Shown here: piece after piece, positions 44,952 through 56,113 of the stretch | Position numbering within the stretch: the first letter of the stretch is position 1 | Layout: each line of letters begins with the position of its first letter | Assembly (NCBI GenBank): GCA_009193035.1 | Contig: SWDT01000145.1 | Coordinates: forward strand, 1 to 64,000 | DNA from: Halicephalobus mephisto | Lineage: Eukaryota; Nematoda; Chromadorea; Rhabditida; Panagrolaimidae | DNA length: 64,000 nucleotides | Direction of reading: 5' to 3' | The notes under the pieces: model-generated | The model's database searches: none | Seen by the model: the letters and a program-made list of their open reading frames with translations, nothing else | What the model was told of the DNA's origin: nothing | Translations under genes and position numbers: made by a program

Positions 44952-47900
44952 CTACTTATATCGCATTTCGTCGTAGTAAAAGGAAACACTGCGTTGTTCG
45001 TTGGGGTTGAACTCTATAGGTAGTCCGGCTTCGCCACAGATGTTTCCGGCGGACGAGTACCAGCTCCCGAACACAGGGTCGCTCGAATCTTGGTGTTTGT
45101 TTACTGGTGGATCATCGGCGCTTTCCCAGTTCCGTTTTGCATTATGGGCATATTTGTTGCATAAAATCTTCAAACCTTCGTAGTATTTAGGAAGGAAAAT
45201 TACGGACAGGCCGGGTTGGATTATGTTATAAGCGATACTTTGCGAAAACCGGATAAAGTACTCTGTTTTATTAATTCTCTGATTTGCTAGTTGGGGAGAG
45301 AGTTCTTCTGAAGTCAAATTGTCCATGATAATCGGGATATGAATTGCACAAATTGTCAGAAGACATCGTAGAAGGATAAAAAAGAACATCTGAAATAAAA
45401 ATTGTTTTTTTCCAAACTTGACCGTCAAAGTTCAAAGTCTAAATTAGAACTTTTCGTGCTGAGATATAAATTTCAAAATTCTGATTTTTCGTGCTGAGAT
45501 ATAAATTTCAAAATTCTAACTTTTCGTGCTGAGATATAAATTTCAAAATTAGAACTTTTCGTGCTGAGATATAAATTTCAAAATTCTGATTTTTCGTGCT
45601 GAGATATAAATTTCAAACTTCTGATTTTTCGTGCTCAGATACAACTTGTGGGCCATGTTTTGATTCCAAACATTTCACAATGTTATAACTATTAATTTAG
45701 ATAAGACAGAATATAGCTTTTTATGTAAAAAAATCTTTGTTGTCTTAGCGCGGGAAATTCGAACTTCAATTTCGAAATTAACTATCAATTTAAAAATTAG
45801 ACTTTTAATTTCGGAATTTGATTATCAATTTGAAAATTAGACTTTCAATTTCAGAATTTAACTATCAATTTGAAAATTTGATTTTCGATTTCGAAGTTTG
45901 ACTATCAACTTTGAAGTTTGATTTTCGATTTCGAAATTTAACTATCAATTTCGAAGTTTGACTTTTAATTTCGAAATTTAATTATCTATTTCGAAATTTG
46001 ATTTTCGATTTTGATCAAAAAATCCACTGAATTTTGACTTATATCCCTTGCCTGTTGGGCGTTGGCGTTGCTGTCGGTCCATTTGTACTCCCAATTGTAC
46101 TGTAGTTGAAAAATAAGCAGGATAACTGAAGTTAGGAAAAGACCCCCAAGACCTGGAATATTTTCTGCATTACTCACATTTATTAAAAACAAAAAATTAA
46201 GAAATTATCCTAAAACGAATTTTTAATTTTATATTTTTAAAATTATATATTTTTATAAATTAATATTTTTACAAAGTGATTCCAGTATAGATTTTCTGAA
46301 TTTTATAAATTTTATAAATTTTTTTTATTTTATAAATTTTAAGTTTTATCAAATTTTATAGAATTTTTATAAATTTTTAAAGGTTTATAATTTTTTTATT
46401 TTTGAAGTTTTATAATTTTAAAAAATTTTTTTAATTTTATAATTTTATAATTTTTTTCGTTCTGCGCGGGAGTTTGAAAATTAAAAAAAATAAAACTTTT
46501 ATGAAAATTAAAATTAAACTTTTACGACAAAAATCTATGTAAATTTTAGAAAATCCTAAAATTCAAGCAAAAAGTAAAAATTGATTTTGATAAAAATGTT
46601 ATTTTTTAAATTTTTATAAGGTCGTTTTTTAAGAATTTCAAAAATTATAAAAAATCAAATTTTTTAAAAATTTTTACAGAAATTATATCAGCATAGATTT
46701 CCAAAAAAATAAAAAAGTGAAAATTTCATAGTTAATTATTATTTTTTAAATTTTCTTCTTTTGGACAAAAATTCAAAAAATCTATTTAAAAAATCAAAAA
46801 TAAATTTTCAAAATTGTTTGGAGGTGATTTTTTAGGATTCTAAAAGAAATTAAAAATAGTGTGAATTGATTAATTTTAAAAATTATTATTTTTTAATTTT
46901 TATGTGAGAATTTGGAAATTACCGATAGAATCGAAGGTAAAAAGGCAAAGTAGAAAAGAAGTGAGAGAAAAGGAGAGAGAAAAAGAGATAGAAAAGAAGA
47001 GAGATAAAAGAAGAAGAGAGATAAAAGAAGAAGAGAGAGAAAAGGAGATAGAAAAGAAGTGAGAGAAGAAGAGAGAGAGAAGAAGAGATAAAAGAAGAAG
47101 TGAGAGAAAAGGAGATAGAAAAGAAGTGAGAGAAAAAGAGAGAGAGAAGAAGAGAGAGAAGAAGAGAGAGAAGAAGAGAGAAAAAACCAATTAAATATAT
47201 TTCGCGCCCACGTAAGAGAGGAAAATTTGAGCAGGAGAGGTCCCGTAACGAAAGGAAGAAAGCGCGGAAAATTTTTTAAGTTGTTGTTTATTATCAATTG
47301 TAAGAAGTTTTGTAATTTTGTAAGATACTGGGGAAATCACCATCTGTTCTCGGCCAATGCGACAGAAGGTATAATAATCTTCGTAAATTTCTTCACAGAA
47401 ATTGTAAATTTTAAAAATCATGATACAGTAGAACTTGGATGTAAGATACCCTGCTATAATATATTTCAGATTATAGCATACGGTCTGAGTGAGTGAGCTT
47501 GGTTAATCTGTCTTCAAATTTATCCCTTCTATGATATATCCTTTCTTATAACATACGCTTTGTCCGGTCCCAAGGGGTATCTTATATTCAAGTTCTACTG
47601 TATAATAGAACTTGGATATCAGATACCGTGCTATAACATATCTCAGATTATAGCATACGGTCTGAGTGAGTGAGCTTGGTTAGTCTGTTTTCAAATTTTC
47701 CCCCTCCATAACATATCCTTTCTTATAACATACGCTTTGGCCAGTTCCAAGGGAGTATCTTATATCCGAGTTTTACCGTATTTATTTTGGAAAACTTACA
47801 GATTAAGGGGATCCATTTCCTTCCTTCGAGTCCGTAGTCATAGAGCCACGGATAAACGACATCCGCCATTCGGCAGTTCTGTGACACAAGTATCGTCCTG

Positions 47901-48945
47901 TTGTCAGCAGTGCTTATTGAAAAATGCCAAGTGGGGACGATGATTCCGAAGCTCAAAATGAGAATCAGAAGAACGACGGGCATTTTGAAGTAATACGAAG
48001 AAACTTCAGAATGCCTTTTGGACCATATTACAGAAATCAATTGGTCTGTCGTCAGAAGACTCAGGATTAGGAGATTAGCGAAATCGCAGTAACTCCATAC
48101 AGTAATATGGAGAGCTTCAGACATGCACGCAATCGGACGGATTTCTGATTCCGTGTCTCCTGTAGCGAAAAGGATAATTCCGTGGAATCCGGCATATGTC
48201 ATCCCGATGCTGAACACGACATCTGGAACGACACTCACATTTGTATAAAAATCAAAAATAGATTTTTCTACTACATATTCTCGGAGGAAATTTCCTAGAA
48301 GTTACAGTAATCTATGAAAAATTTTTGATTTTTTGTGAAAGTTATTTTGTAATTAATTACATTATTACGAAAATTAAAAATATATTTTTCCACTACATAT
48401 TCTCGGAAAAAATTGAGACTTTTCAGAACTACAGTAATCTAAGAAGAACTTTCGACATTTTTGTGAAAGTTATTTCGTAATCAACCATATACTGTAAAAA
48501 GTTAAAGATGCTTTGAAATGGTTTCAAAGAGAATTTTGAGAGCTTTTTAAAAATCACAGTAGTCTATGTAATAACTTTTTTAACTTTGCAAAATTTCGAA
48601 ATCAGTTTTTTAGAATTAAATTCTTGATTAAATCAAGAACCTTCTAGATTACGGTATCTGGGGCACATAACTCTATATAAATTTTTAGGAATTAATAATT
48701 CTACACTACAGTAATCATGGATGTTGGAAAGATTTTAATTGAGGTTACAGTACTATATAGAAAAGTTATTTTTTTAAACTTTAATCATTAAGTCAACAAA
48801 ACTGACCGATGACAGCAAATCCGTAGAACATACTGTAGGCGTTCTTGCAGTGAGTCTGCATAACGTAGAGGTAACATATCGACGTTGCGATGCCGATTAT
48901 TCCTACTACCGGTAGCGCATTCACCAACCACTCCGGAACATCCAT
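44952..48945 (-). CDS. Seven-transmembrane G-protein-coupled receptor, nematode chemoreceptor-like
   Basis: Exons 48945-48807, 48222-47800, 46152-46052 and 45389-44952 give 366 aa. Seven hydrophobic segments are visible: VVGIIGIATSICYLYV; VVFSIGMTYAGFHGIILFA; the third ending in TTDQLISVIW, a DRY-like position with DQL; MPVVLLILILSFGIIV; LICLGGLFLTSVILLIF; MFFFILLRCLLTICAI; and YNIIQPGLSVIFLP. A polar cytoplasmic tail follows. The third exon ends in a GC donor (CAG|GCAAGG), the only frame-consistent choice. The exon 2 acceptor is the CCAG at 48223-48226. An acceptor precedes the first exon (CAG at about 48990) and the frame is open from it, so a further upstream exon cannot be excluded. The Sr subfamily is not recognised. 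Confidence 0.75.
45445..45650. repeat. 35-bp tandem repeat, six copies (7TM gene intron 3)
   Basis: 'cgtgct' starts at 45455, 45490, 45525, 45560, 45595 and 45630, an exact 35-bp period. The unit contains 'cttttcgtgctgagatataa' plus 'atttcaaaattctga'. It is followed by degenerate 'aatttgactatcaatttcga' repeats from 45770 to 46020. Confidence 0.9.
46925..47190. repeat. GA-rich microsatellite (polypurine tract)
   Basis: 265 bp of (GA/GAA/AAGA)n on the plus strand in the large 7TM intron, an almost pure purine strand. Long open frames through it on the minus strand (Ser/Leu/Phe-rich) are composition artefacts. Confidence 0.9.
47426..47600. mobile_element. MITE with TA target duplication, copy 1
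   Basis: Begins CAGTAGAACTTGGATGTAAG and ends with its inverse (CTTATATTCAAGTTCTACTG), flanked by TA on both sides. Terminal repeats are about 25 bp. The CAGT ends and TA duplication are those of Tc1/mariner/pogo-type non-autonomous elements. No transposase is encoded. Confidence 0.78.
47603..47780. mobile_element. MITE, copy 2, directly abutting copy 1
   Basis: Homologous along its length to copy 1 ('attatagcatacggtctgag' in both), with decayed ends (AATAGAACTTGG; CCGAGTTTTACCG). It ends about 20 bp from the 3' end of the second exon of the 7TM gene. Confidence 0.72.
48596..48755 (-). repeat. ~195-bp family repeat, inverted single copy (7TM intron 1)
   Basis: Reverse complement of the 21820/41510 family ('ttagaattaaattcttgatt', 'ctagattacggtatctgggg', 'ctacactacagtaatc'). 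Confidence 0.85.
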
Positions 48946-49759
48946 TACTCGAACAAATAGTAGAAGGCACCGCAGTAAAGGATCTACCTGCTAATCCTGG
49001 TCTGTCTAGAACAAGTTAGGCTTATCTAATTTTCTTGATGAATTTTTTCAGAGTCAATATTTTTCGCAGATTTTTCCATTTGACAAATTTAAACATTTTG
49101 TCTGTTATTAAATTTAGTCAGTAGGAGGACTTCAGATGACGTGAAAAAGAAAAAAACTCATGCAAGTGCAAACTTTAAATAAATACACTTTGTAGCTTAA
49201 GCAGCATAAAAAATGTTAAATTTTATCTTTGTTTTTTTTTTAGGGAATTTCTTTGGTAGCGCAATGGTCAAATTCGTAAGATTGCCAAGGTTGAGGTCCG
49301 AGTTCGATTCTCAGTCACGGTTCGTTTTCTTTTGGAAAAATAAAAATTAAAAAAAAAATTAATTTGCAAAAACATTTGTTTCCTCTTTAGTACAGTAATT
49401 AGTGCACGTAGTCGCCACTTTTGAAGTCCATGTTCGGTTCCTGTCCTGATTCCTGGGTACTTTGACAAGTTGACAGAAAAAGTACACTTCTGAAGTGCCC
49501 ACGTTGGATGAACTTCAGAAACAAGAAGTTTTTGATGTTTGAACTTTGAGGACAAAACAAGGTTGAGAAAGTAGACGAGATAGGGACCGGCAATCGTTTG
49601 TCGCCTTCACAAAGGCCCGAAGTCAATTGAGTCTGGACTCGTCCCGGCAGAAAACCTTGTCAGACCCCTCGTTTTTCACTTTTTCCTGTCCGCGGCATTT
49701 GGTAGATGGAATCGAGTAAAATGGAAATTTTTCTTGAATAAATTTAAAATTATTTGAAA
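48946..49759. other. Spacer between 7TM gene and Cys-loop channel, with tRNA-like relics
   Basis: This is a divergent promoter region. 49000-49250 is unique AT-rich sequence. Two tRNA-like segments follow at 49253-49330 and 49380-49455. Then comes about 250 bp of less AT-rich unique sequence ending at the channel's first exon. No gene model is supported between. Confidence 0.55.
49253..49455 (+). other. Two tandem decayed tRNA-like sequences
   Basis: The first has 'TTTGGTAGCGCAATGG' (A-box-like) and 'GAGTTCGATTCTCAG' (T-arm with four of five pairs). The second has 'TTTAGTACAGTAATTAGTGC' (D-arm GTAC/GTGC pairs) and 'GTTCGGTTCCTGTCC'. Anticodon and acceptor stems do not pair well. They resemble the element in the orai-1 intron more than a functional tRNA. 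Confidence 0.5.
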
Positions 49760-52700
49760 ATGATTGGAACAGTTCAGGTGAGTAAAAATTACAGTATACT
49801 TTATTTAGGAGTTTTTAGTCAGTCCTTCTGGAAATGCTCTTGACGACGGTCGTGACGCCTCCAGAAGTCACAAACGCTTCGAAATTCAACCGTACACATC
49901 ATCGTCATCATCTAAAGACCACCACATCGACTTTTTCATCGACACTTCCATCGACCCTTTCATCGACCCTTCCATCGACCCTTTCATCGACCCTTCCACC
50001 GACGGAAATTTACGAAAGTTTTGAATGCGTAAATGCCACAGGGGAAAAGTCCCAAGATCTTGTTCAATTTTTGATGCAGAATTACTCCAGGTGTGTTTGG
50101 AATTTTTCCCGAATCTCCTGTGGATAAAAATTGCTTTTTGAGACATTTTTAATCGCATATTTCTGGATTTTGGAAGTCCAAAAATCTCCCAACAATGGAC
50201 TTGTGACAAAAACATCAAATTTCGGAAAATTTGACTTGTTTTTTTCTGGATTTAATTTCCGCATTTTCGTATTTCTGTCTTACTAACTACGGTCATTTTT
50301 GGAATTTTGCACAAAATCAGATTAATGAAAAACGAGGAAGTGAAAAATTTTGCAAAATTGTCTTTCCAAAAATTTACAAAACTTCAAAAAATTAAAACCT
50401 AAAAAATAAAAATGAAAACGGTGCGAGTCAGTTTCAATATTCGCCAGATTTGCCATTTTTATCGTTTTTATTTTTTTAAGCGGGAATTCAAAAATCAAAT
50501 TTCTTTAAAAATTAAAAATAAAATTTTTTAAAAAATTAAAAATCAAATTTTTAAAAAAATTAAAAATAAAATTTCTTAAAAAATTAAAAATAAAATTTTT
50601 TAAAATTATCAAAATGCGAAATTTTTCAATTTTTAAAATTGTTGTAAAAATGTGAGTTAATTTTTAAAATTACCATTTTTATCGTTTTTGCGCAAAAATT
50701 CAAAAATTCCAAAAAAATTATTTTTTGAGACTTTTTCAAGAAACATGGCATAACTCAGGAAACATATTCAGATTAGCATTTTCGAGATGTTTACAATCAA
50801 ATTACAGAAAAAAACGAAAATAAAGTTTTTTTTTAAATTTAAAAAAATATTAGAGTAAAATTTTTTTTAAAATCTAAAAATAAAATTTCTAAAAAAATTT
50901 AAAAAATAACATTTTTAAAAATATTAAAATAACATTTTTTTAAAATTTAAAAATAAAATTTAGAAAAAATTTAAAAAATAACATTTTTAAAAATATTAAA
51001 ATAACATTTTTTTTAATTTAAAAGTAAAATTTCTAAAAAAATTTAAAAACAAAATTTGAAAAATAATTTCAGAAATGCCTTACCGGAACCTTCGCCGGTC
51101 GAAGTGACTGTGGAAATTACGATCCAGGACATTTCAGACATTTCTGTCATCACGGGGACCTTCGTGGTCGACTTCTGGATAAGTGCGATTTGGCTCGATT
51201 CCAGGCTCAGTTTCGGCCAACTTGATCCTTGTCGAAGAAATTTATCCTTGGATCACGACATGGAACCAAAATTATGGTTTGTTTTTTTTTATATTTCGTA
51301 ATCGACAAATTCCATCACAGGTCCCCGAATGTCTGCGTGGTCAACTCCAAATCCACGAAAGTACACGATTCTCCGAAGCCCAATATTCTGCTAATGGTAG
51401 AAAATTTAAAAATTAAAAATTCCACATTTTTAGAATTTTCCGAGATACTGTAGAAAAATTTCGGAATTATTTAAAATTTAATAAAAAATTTAAAAATTTT
51501 CTAAAATTTAATAAAAAATTTCGGAATTTTCTAAAATTTAATAAGAAATTTCGGAATTTTCTAAAAGTCAGGGATTTTAGAATTTTCTAAAATGTTAAAG
51601 AAATTCGTTCTGGGACAGTTTTGTAAAATAATTTTAAATATTTAGATTTTTCCAAATGGAACAACTTGGTTGAACTACAGAATCCGTTCAGAAGCACCTT
51701 GCGAACTCAATTTGAAGTTTGTTTATTAATCGAATTTTAATAATAAAGTTCTTCCAGACGTTTTCCACTGGACAGTATCCGGTGTAATTTGATGTTCGAA
51801 TCTTATTCTTACAACGCTGCCGAAGTCAGATTAAACTGGTTAGAATGGTCCCCGGTGAGTACGGTAAAGGACGACTTCAATCTCCCGGACTTCAAAATGG
51901 TCAACATCACGTATGGCAAGCAGATAGAAGTATACACAGCAGGAATCTGGCATCGGCTCTCCGTCGACATCCATTTCGAGCGACTCTACGGGTTCTACAT
52001 CCTACAAGTAAGTCATATATGCAAAGTAGTAATTTAATGCCCAACAAAAGTAACTTTTTCTCTAGGAATACTGTAACCTCAATTAAAATCTTCTCAATGC
52101 CCATGATTACTGTAGTGTAGAATTGTTAACTTCTAGAAATAAATATAAGGTTATGTACCGAGATACCGTAATCTAGAAGGTTCTAGATTTAATCAAGAAT
52201 TTAATTCTAAAAAACTGATTTCGAAATAATTCCAGATAAAACTGAAATTACCTCTTAGACTACTGTAACTTCAATTAAAATCTTTTCAATGCCCATGATT
52301 ACTGTAATGTAGAATTGTTAACTTCTAGAAATTTATATAGTTATATACCGTAATCTGAGAAATTCTAGAATTAATTGAGAAGAATATGTTTTCGAAAAAC
52401 CGATTACGAAATAATAACTCAAAATTCAAAGTTACTGTAGCTTTTAAAGTTTTAGAAATTGATTTATAAACATTATGTAATAATATTTTTTTGGTTCTCG
52501 TAATTGTAAGATTTTAGATTTATCTGCCGACTTATACCTTGATTGTTTTGTCCTGGGTCGCCTTCTGGATGGACACACGAGCCCTTCCGGCGAGAATAAC
52601 GCTTTCTGTATCTGCTCTGATGGCCCTTACGTTTCAATACGGAAACATCGTCAGGTCATTGCCAAGGGTGAGATTTGAAAATTTTAGAGTTATAAAAAAA

Positions 52701-53700
52701 TGATTTCTAAATTAAAACTAAAAAATTTCAATTTTAAGATTTATAAAATTTCGAAATAAAATTAAAATCCGCAACGTTTAGGCAGCTTAGTTGAGATTTT
52801 TATATTTAAATTTATAAAGAATTAGAAATAAAATTAAAATCCGCAACATTCGGAAAAATTAGATTCTCCAATTAATTCGTAAAAATCTAATTTTATTTTG
52901 ATTTTGAATCAATCATTTTATATACCTCAATAAAAATAAAAATTATAAAAAAAATAATTTTAAAATTAATATTATAAAAAAATAATTTTTAAATAGAAAT
53001 TATAAAAAAAATTTGAAATAGAAATAATAAAAAAAATTTTTAAATAGAAATTATAAAAATAATTTTAAAATTAATATTATAAAAAAAATAAAAATAGAAA
53101 TTGTAAAAATTTCCAGACGAGTGTGGTGAAAGCTGTCGATATATGGATGTTTTCTTGCGTCGCTTTCATTTTCTGTTCACTTTTGGAACTTGCTATTGTT
53201 GCTTATAACGACAAATTAGAAGACCAAAAAAATCGAACAAGAAGAATGTCATCGATCGGAAACATGCTTATCCGGGCCACTGGTTCCGGAGGCGGCAGTG
53301 ACATGTCCAAGAAGGACTTCAGAAGGTCGGATTTACGATTATTACCGAGATATTTTTTGATTTTAGAGGTACGATATTCAGTGATCCCGGAACGAGGGAT
53401 CTTTGTCGAAAACTGGCCGCTTCGGAGCTGTCCTTCATGGCTGAGCCGGACGGGATTCCCCAGATCCCTCAGATTCCGACCATCTTCGACGAAAATTCAC
53501 ACAAAATCAGCGCTCCAGTGACGTTGCCCGCGGCAAAGTGGAGAAAAAAACAGTCTTCTGAATTAGGGGCCAGAATCGACAGAATCGCGAGCATCACGTT
53601 TCCTATGGTGGGGATTTTTATATAAAAATTATTTTTAAAAATGAATTTTCAGGCTTTTGCGGTATTTAACTTTTTTTATTGGAGTTATTACTTGCTTTAA
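49760..53700 (+). CDS. Cys-loop ligand-gated anion channel subunit (ACC/LGC group)
   Basis: Ten exons: 49760-49777, 49819-50090, 51073-51276, 51321-51396, 51646-51716, 51758-52007, 52518-52667, 53117-53325, 53367-53607, 53653-53700, giving 512 aa. A weak signal-like start is followed by a Ser/Thr/Pro repeat, then the extracellular ligand-binding domain with the Cys-loop Cys209-x13-Cys223. M1 follows, then PAR at 321-323 just before M2 ([19 protein letters not shown]), the mark of anion-selective members. M3, a cytoplasmic loop and M4 ending at the C-terminus complete it. It resembles the nematode acetylcholine-gated chloride channel and LGC-46-like group. The ligand cannot be read from sequence. 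The tiny first exon is the least secure. Confidence 0.87.
49936..50001 (+). repeat. In-frame 24-bp coding repeat (STLPSTLS)
   Basis: Alternating 'tcatcgacccttccatcgac' units encode (S-T-L-P-S-T-L-S)n in the Cys-loop channel N-terminus, residues of about 46-67. The period of 24 keeps the frame, so copy number can change without frameshift. It is likely an O-glycosylatable linker. Confidence 0.8.
52055..52345. repeat. ~195-bp family repeat in Cys-loop channel intron 6
   Basis: One full and one partial copy ('ccatgattactgtagtgtag' at about 52100 and a second at about 52297) of the family at 21820 and 41510. Confidence 0.82.
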
Positions 53701-53739
53701 TGAAAATAAAAATAAATTTTTTAAAATTTTTTAAATTTC

Positions 53740-54477
53740 GGAGTGAGATTATTTTTGCGAAAAGAGTGTGAACAGTCCAGATTCGTTTTGTTCTTTATTG
53801 TTTGTAATTTATTTGAGAACCATTCTACGTAATTTTGCATTCTCCGACACAAAAAATAAAAGTATTTAAATTTGGATAAAAAACATGTAGAATGGAATAA
53901 TAGGACCAGTAGATTCAGAATTCGACGTCGAAATTAGGGGTTAGCCTTCAGAATCCCGAATTCTGAACTTTGAGAAGTCATAACTTTGATAAATGAAGCT
54001 CAATTGATTGTTTCTTTTCCCCATTGACATCTACTCTTTGTGTACTTCAACTTTTCTTTAGACAGTGACTTCAGAATCCCCCTTGGAATACGACTTCAGA
54101 AGTCAATGTCCGAAAACAAGTTGAAGATCTCTGAGGATATGTGTTATCTAAAAAAATCAATTGAACTTCATTTAACAAAGTTATGACTTCTCAAAGTTCA
54201 GAATTCGGAATTCTGAAGACTAACCCCTAATTCCGACGTTGAATTCTGAATCTACGGGTCTTATTATCCCATTCTATATGTTTTTTATCCAAATTTAAAT
54301 ACTTTTTTTGTGTCGGAGAATGCAAAATTACGTAGAATGGTTCTCAAATAAATTACAAACATTAAAGAAGAAAACGAGGACCCAACACGAAATTGTCATT
54401 CGGTTTGGCGTTTTGGGGTCACTTCTGCGAAAGCGAGTCTGGATTGTCCACACTCTTCGCAAAAGTAAGCTCACCCC
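53740..54477. mobile_element. ~740-bp foldback element
   Basis: Long imperfect inverted arms of about 290-330 bp: left from 'ggagtgag' through 'gagaaccattctacgtaatt' and 'gtagattcagaattcgacgt'; right the inverse, through 'acgtagaatggttctcaaat' to 'ctcacccc' at 54477. The centre is at about 54050-54120. The right arm has about 55 bp extra at 54385-54435. It is non-coding, with small ORFs on both strands. It fills the spacer between the Cys-loop channel stop (53700) and mrpl-4. Confidence 0.85.
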
Positions 54478-54600
54478 AAATTTTGTCTTGGCGTAGTGTG
54501 ACTTTTCGCCCAACACAGATTTTGCAGTTGTTTGGAGTGTATCTGATTTTCCTCATTTCTTTTTTATGTTGTGTCAGCTTTTTTCAATTGAATACTCTGG

Positions 54601-55993
54601 ATGACGATGATCTCAAATATTCTTCGTTCAAGTCGAATTATTCAAGTTTTGTCCAAATCTGAGTTCTCCTCTGTAACAACTCAAGCGGAGAGGAATCCGT
54701 TCACCGTCGTGCCTGAGGCATTTGTTACAACTTTGAGTGACTTGCAGACCACTAATGTTGACCTCGTTAAATTGAATCCTGGTAATTTTTGGACGGAATT
54801 TGATATATGAAATTGATTTTTTAGAAATTTTCCGATGCAGTCCTCGTTTGGACCTCCTACATCGGAACGTTATCTGGCAAACGAACTACAGAAATTTGCA
54901 GTTGACTAAGCAGCTCAGTCGTGCCGATATGCCAGGAGGAGGAAAGAAGCCATGGCCTCAGAAACGTACAGGTCGTCATCACGCCGGATCAATCCGAGCC
55001 CCTGGATTTCGTAATGGTGGTTTTGCCCATGGCGTCCGAGGTCCCAGAACTTGGTTCTACATGCTTCCTGACGCGATCCGACTGAAAGGCCTTTGTACCG
55101 CTTTGACGGTCAAGTTTGCTCAGAATGATCTCGTTCTTGTCGATGATTTTGAATCTTTGAAGTCCAATGATCCTCAGTTCTTGCATAACTTGGCCGACTA
55201 TAGGAATTGGGGATATTCTGTTTTGTTCGTTGACAGGTTGGTTTGTTTTATAACTATTGTCAGGACCCGTTAGTAAGGGGATCTGGAAATTTAGGGTAAT
55301 TTACTAAGCCTAAACAGCTATACTTCTAGAAGACAACTCTAATCTAATTCCCTAGATCGCCGGAAATCTTTTTTATGCTCTATTAATCTTTATAAAGATC
55401 TTCCAAGTTAATATGCTTCAAATTAAGATTACAAGCTATATGTAGTTGGAAATTCTAATGTTTTTTTACCAAAGCTGAAAATAGAAGTCGAAATTTGGAC
55501 TTTTCGCTTCAAGACAACATTCGAAGATTCTTTATTTGAAAAAGAAGTCTTACCTAAATTGATTGATGGAACTTGATATATCAACATCCGAATCGAAAAT
55601 GACCGCAAGCTATGCTATCGCGAAAAGTCCAAATTTCGACTTCAGATTCTGTCCAATTCGTTAAAACGAATCAAAACTAATTTTGAAAACTATAATTCTT
55701 AATAATTTATCTTTTTCAGTGATTCTACTGTTGCTGGTAACCTTGTAGATGCTGTAGAGCATATTCCGTCATTCAACATTATTCCTCTGTACGGCCTGAA
55801 CTGCTACAGCATTATGAAGCACGAGACCCTTGTTTTCTCCAAACGTGCCGTCGATGAACTTGAAGAAAAAATAATTAAGCAGTTTAACCGCACTGAGTCC
55901 CTGCAGAAGAAGTTCAAATATGTGGATTACAAAGAAGTACTTCTCGGAGAAGGTGAAAACGAAGAACATCCAGTTTATCCCCCGATTATTTGA
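54601..55993 (+). CDS. mrpl-4: Mitochondrial large-subunit ribosomal protein uL4m
   Basis: Exons 54601-54781, 54825-55236 and 55720-55993 give 288 aa. ATG 54607 is an equally possible start. The N-terminus (ILRSSRIIQVLSK..) looks like a mitochondrial presequence. The core contains the uL4 signature: IWQTNYRNLQLTKQLSRADMPGGGKKPWPQKRTGRHHAGS..GPRTWFYMLP. The C-terminal extension ends EEHPVYPPII. The role is assembly and structure of the mitoribosome large subunit, lining the exit tunnel. It is probably the first gene of an operon with lunapark, which begins 120 bp after its stop. Intron 2 holds a foldback element (55489-55645). Confidence 0.92.
55489..55645. repeat. Foldback element in mrpl-4 intron 2
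   Basis: Arms 'agtcgaaatttggacttttcgc' (with one base removed on average) and its inverse 'gcgaaaagtccaaatttcg' are about 100 bp apart. Same family as 10373-10830 and 15475-15650. Confidence 0.75.
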
Positions 55994-56113
55994 TTGTTAT
56001 AGATATCGTTGTAGTTGGAGAAAATTAGGTTCAAGTTTTGACTTTTCTGAAAAGGTTGCGAACCTTGGTTTATTTTTAAATTTAAATTTTTTACCATTTT
56101 TTTGATTTTTTAG

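Noticed and set aside
45445..45650. Regular 35-bp repeat considered as a CRISPR array
   Set aside because: There are no unique spacers, the units are contiguous, and the context is a eukaryotic intron.
46893..47297. Ser/Leu/Phe-rich ORFs of 96-134 codons on the minus strand
   Set aside because: They are translations of a GA-rich microsatellite in an intron.
53437..53625. Overlapping ORF in the last exons of the Cys-loop channel
   Set aside because: Shadow frame of a coding exon. Its internal acceptor would delete the M3-M4 loop junction.
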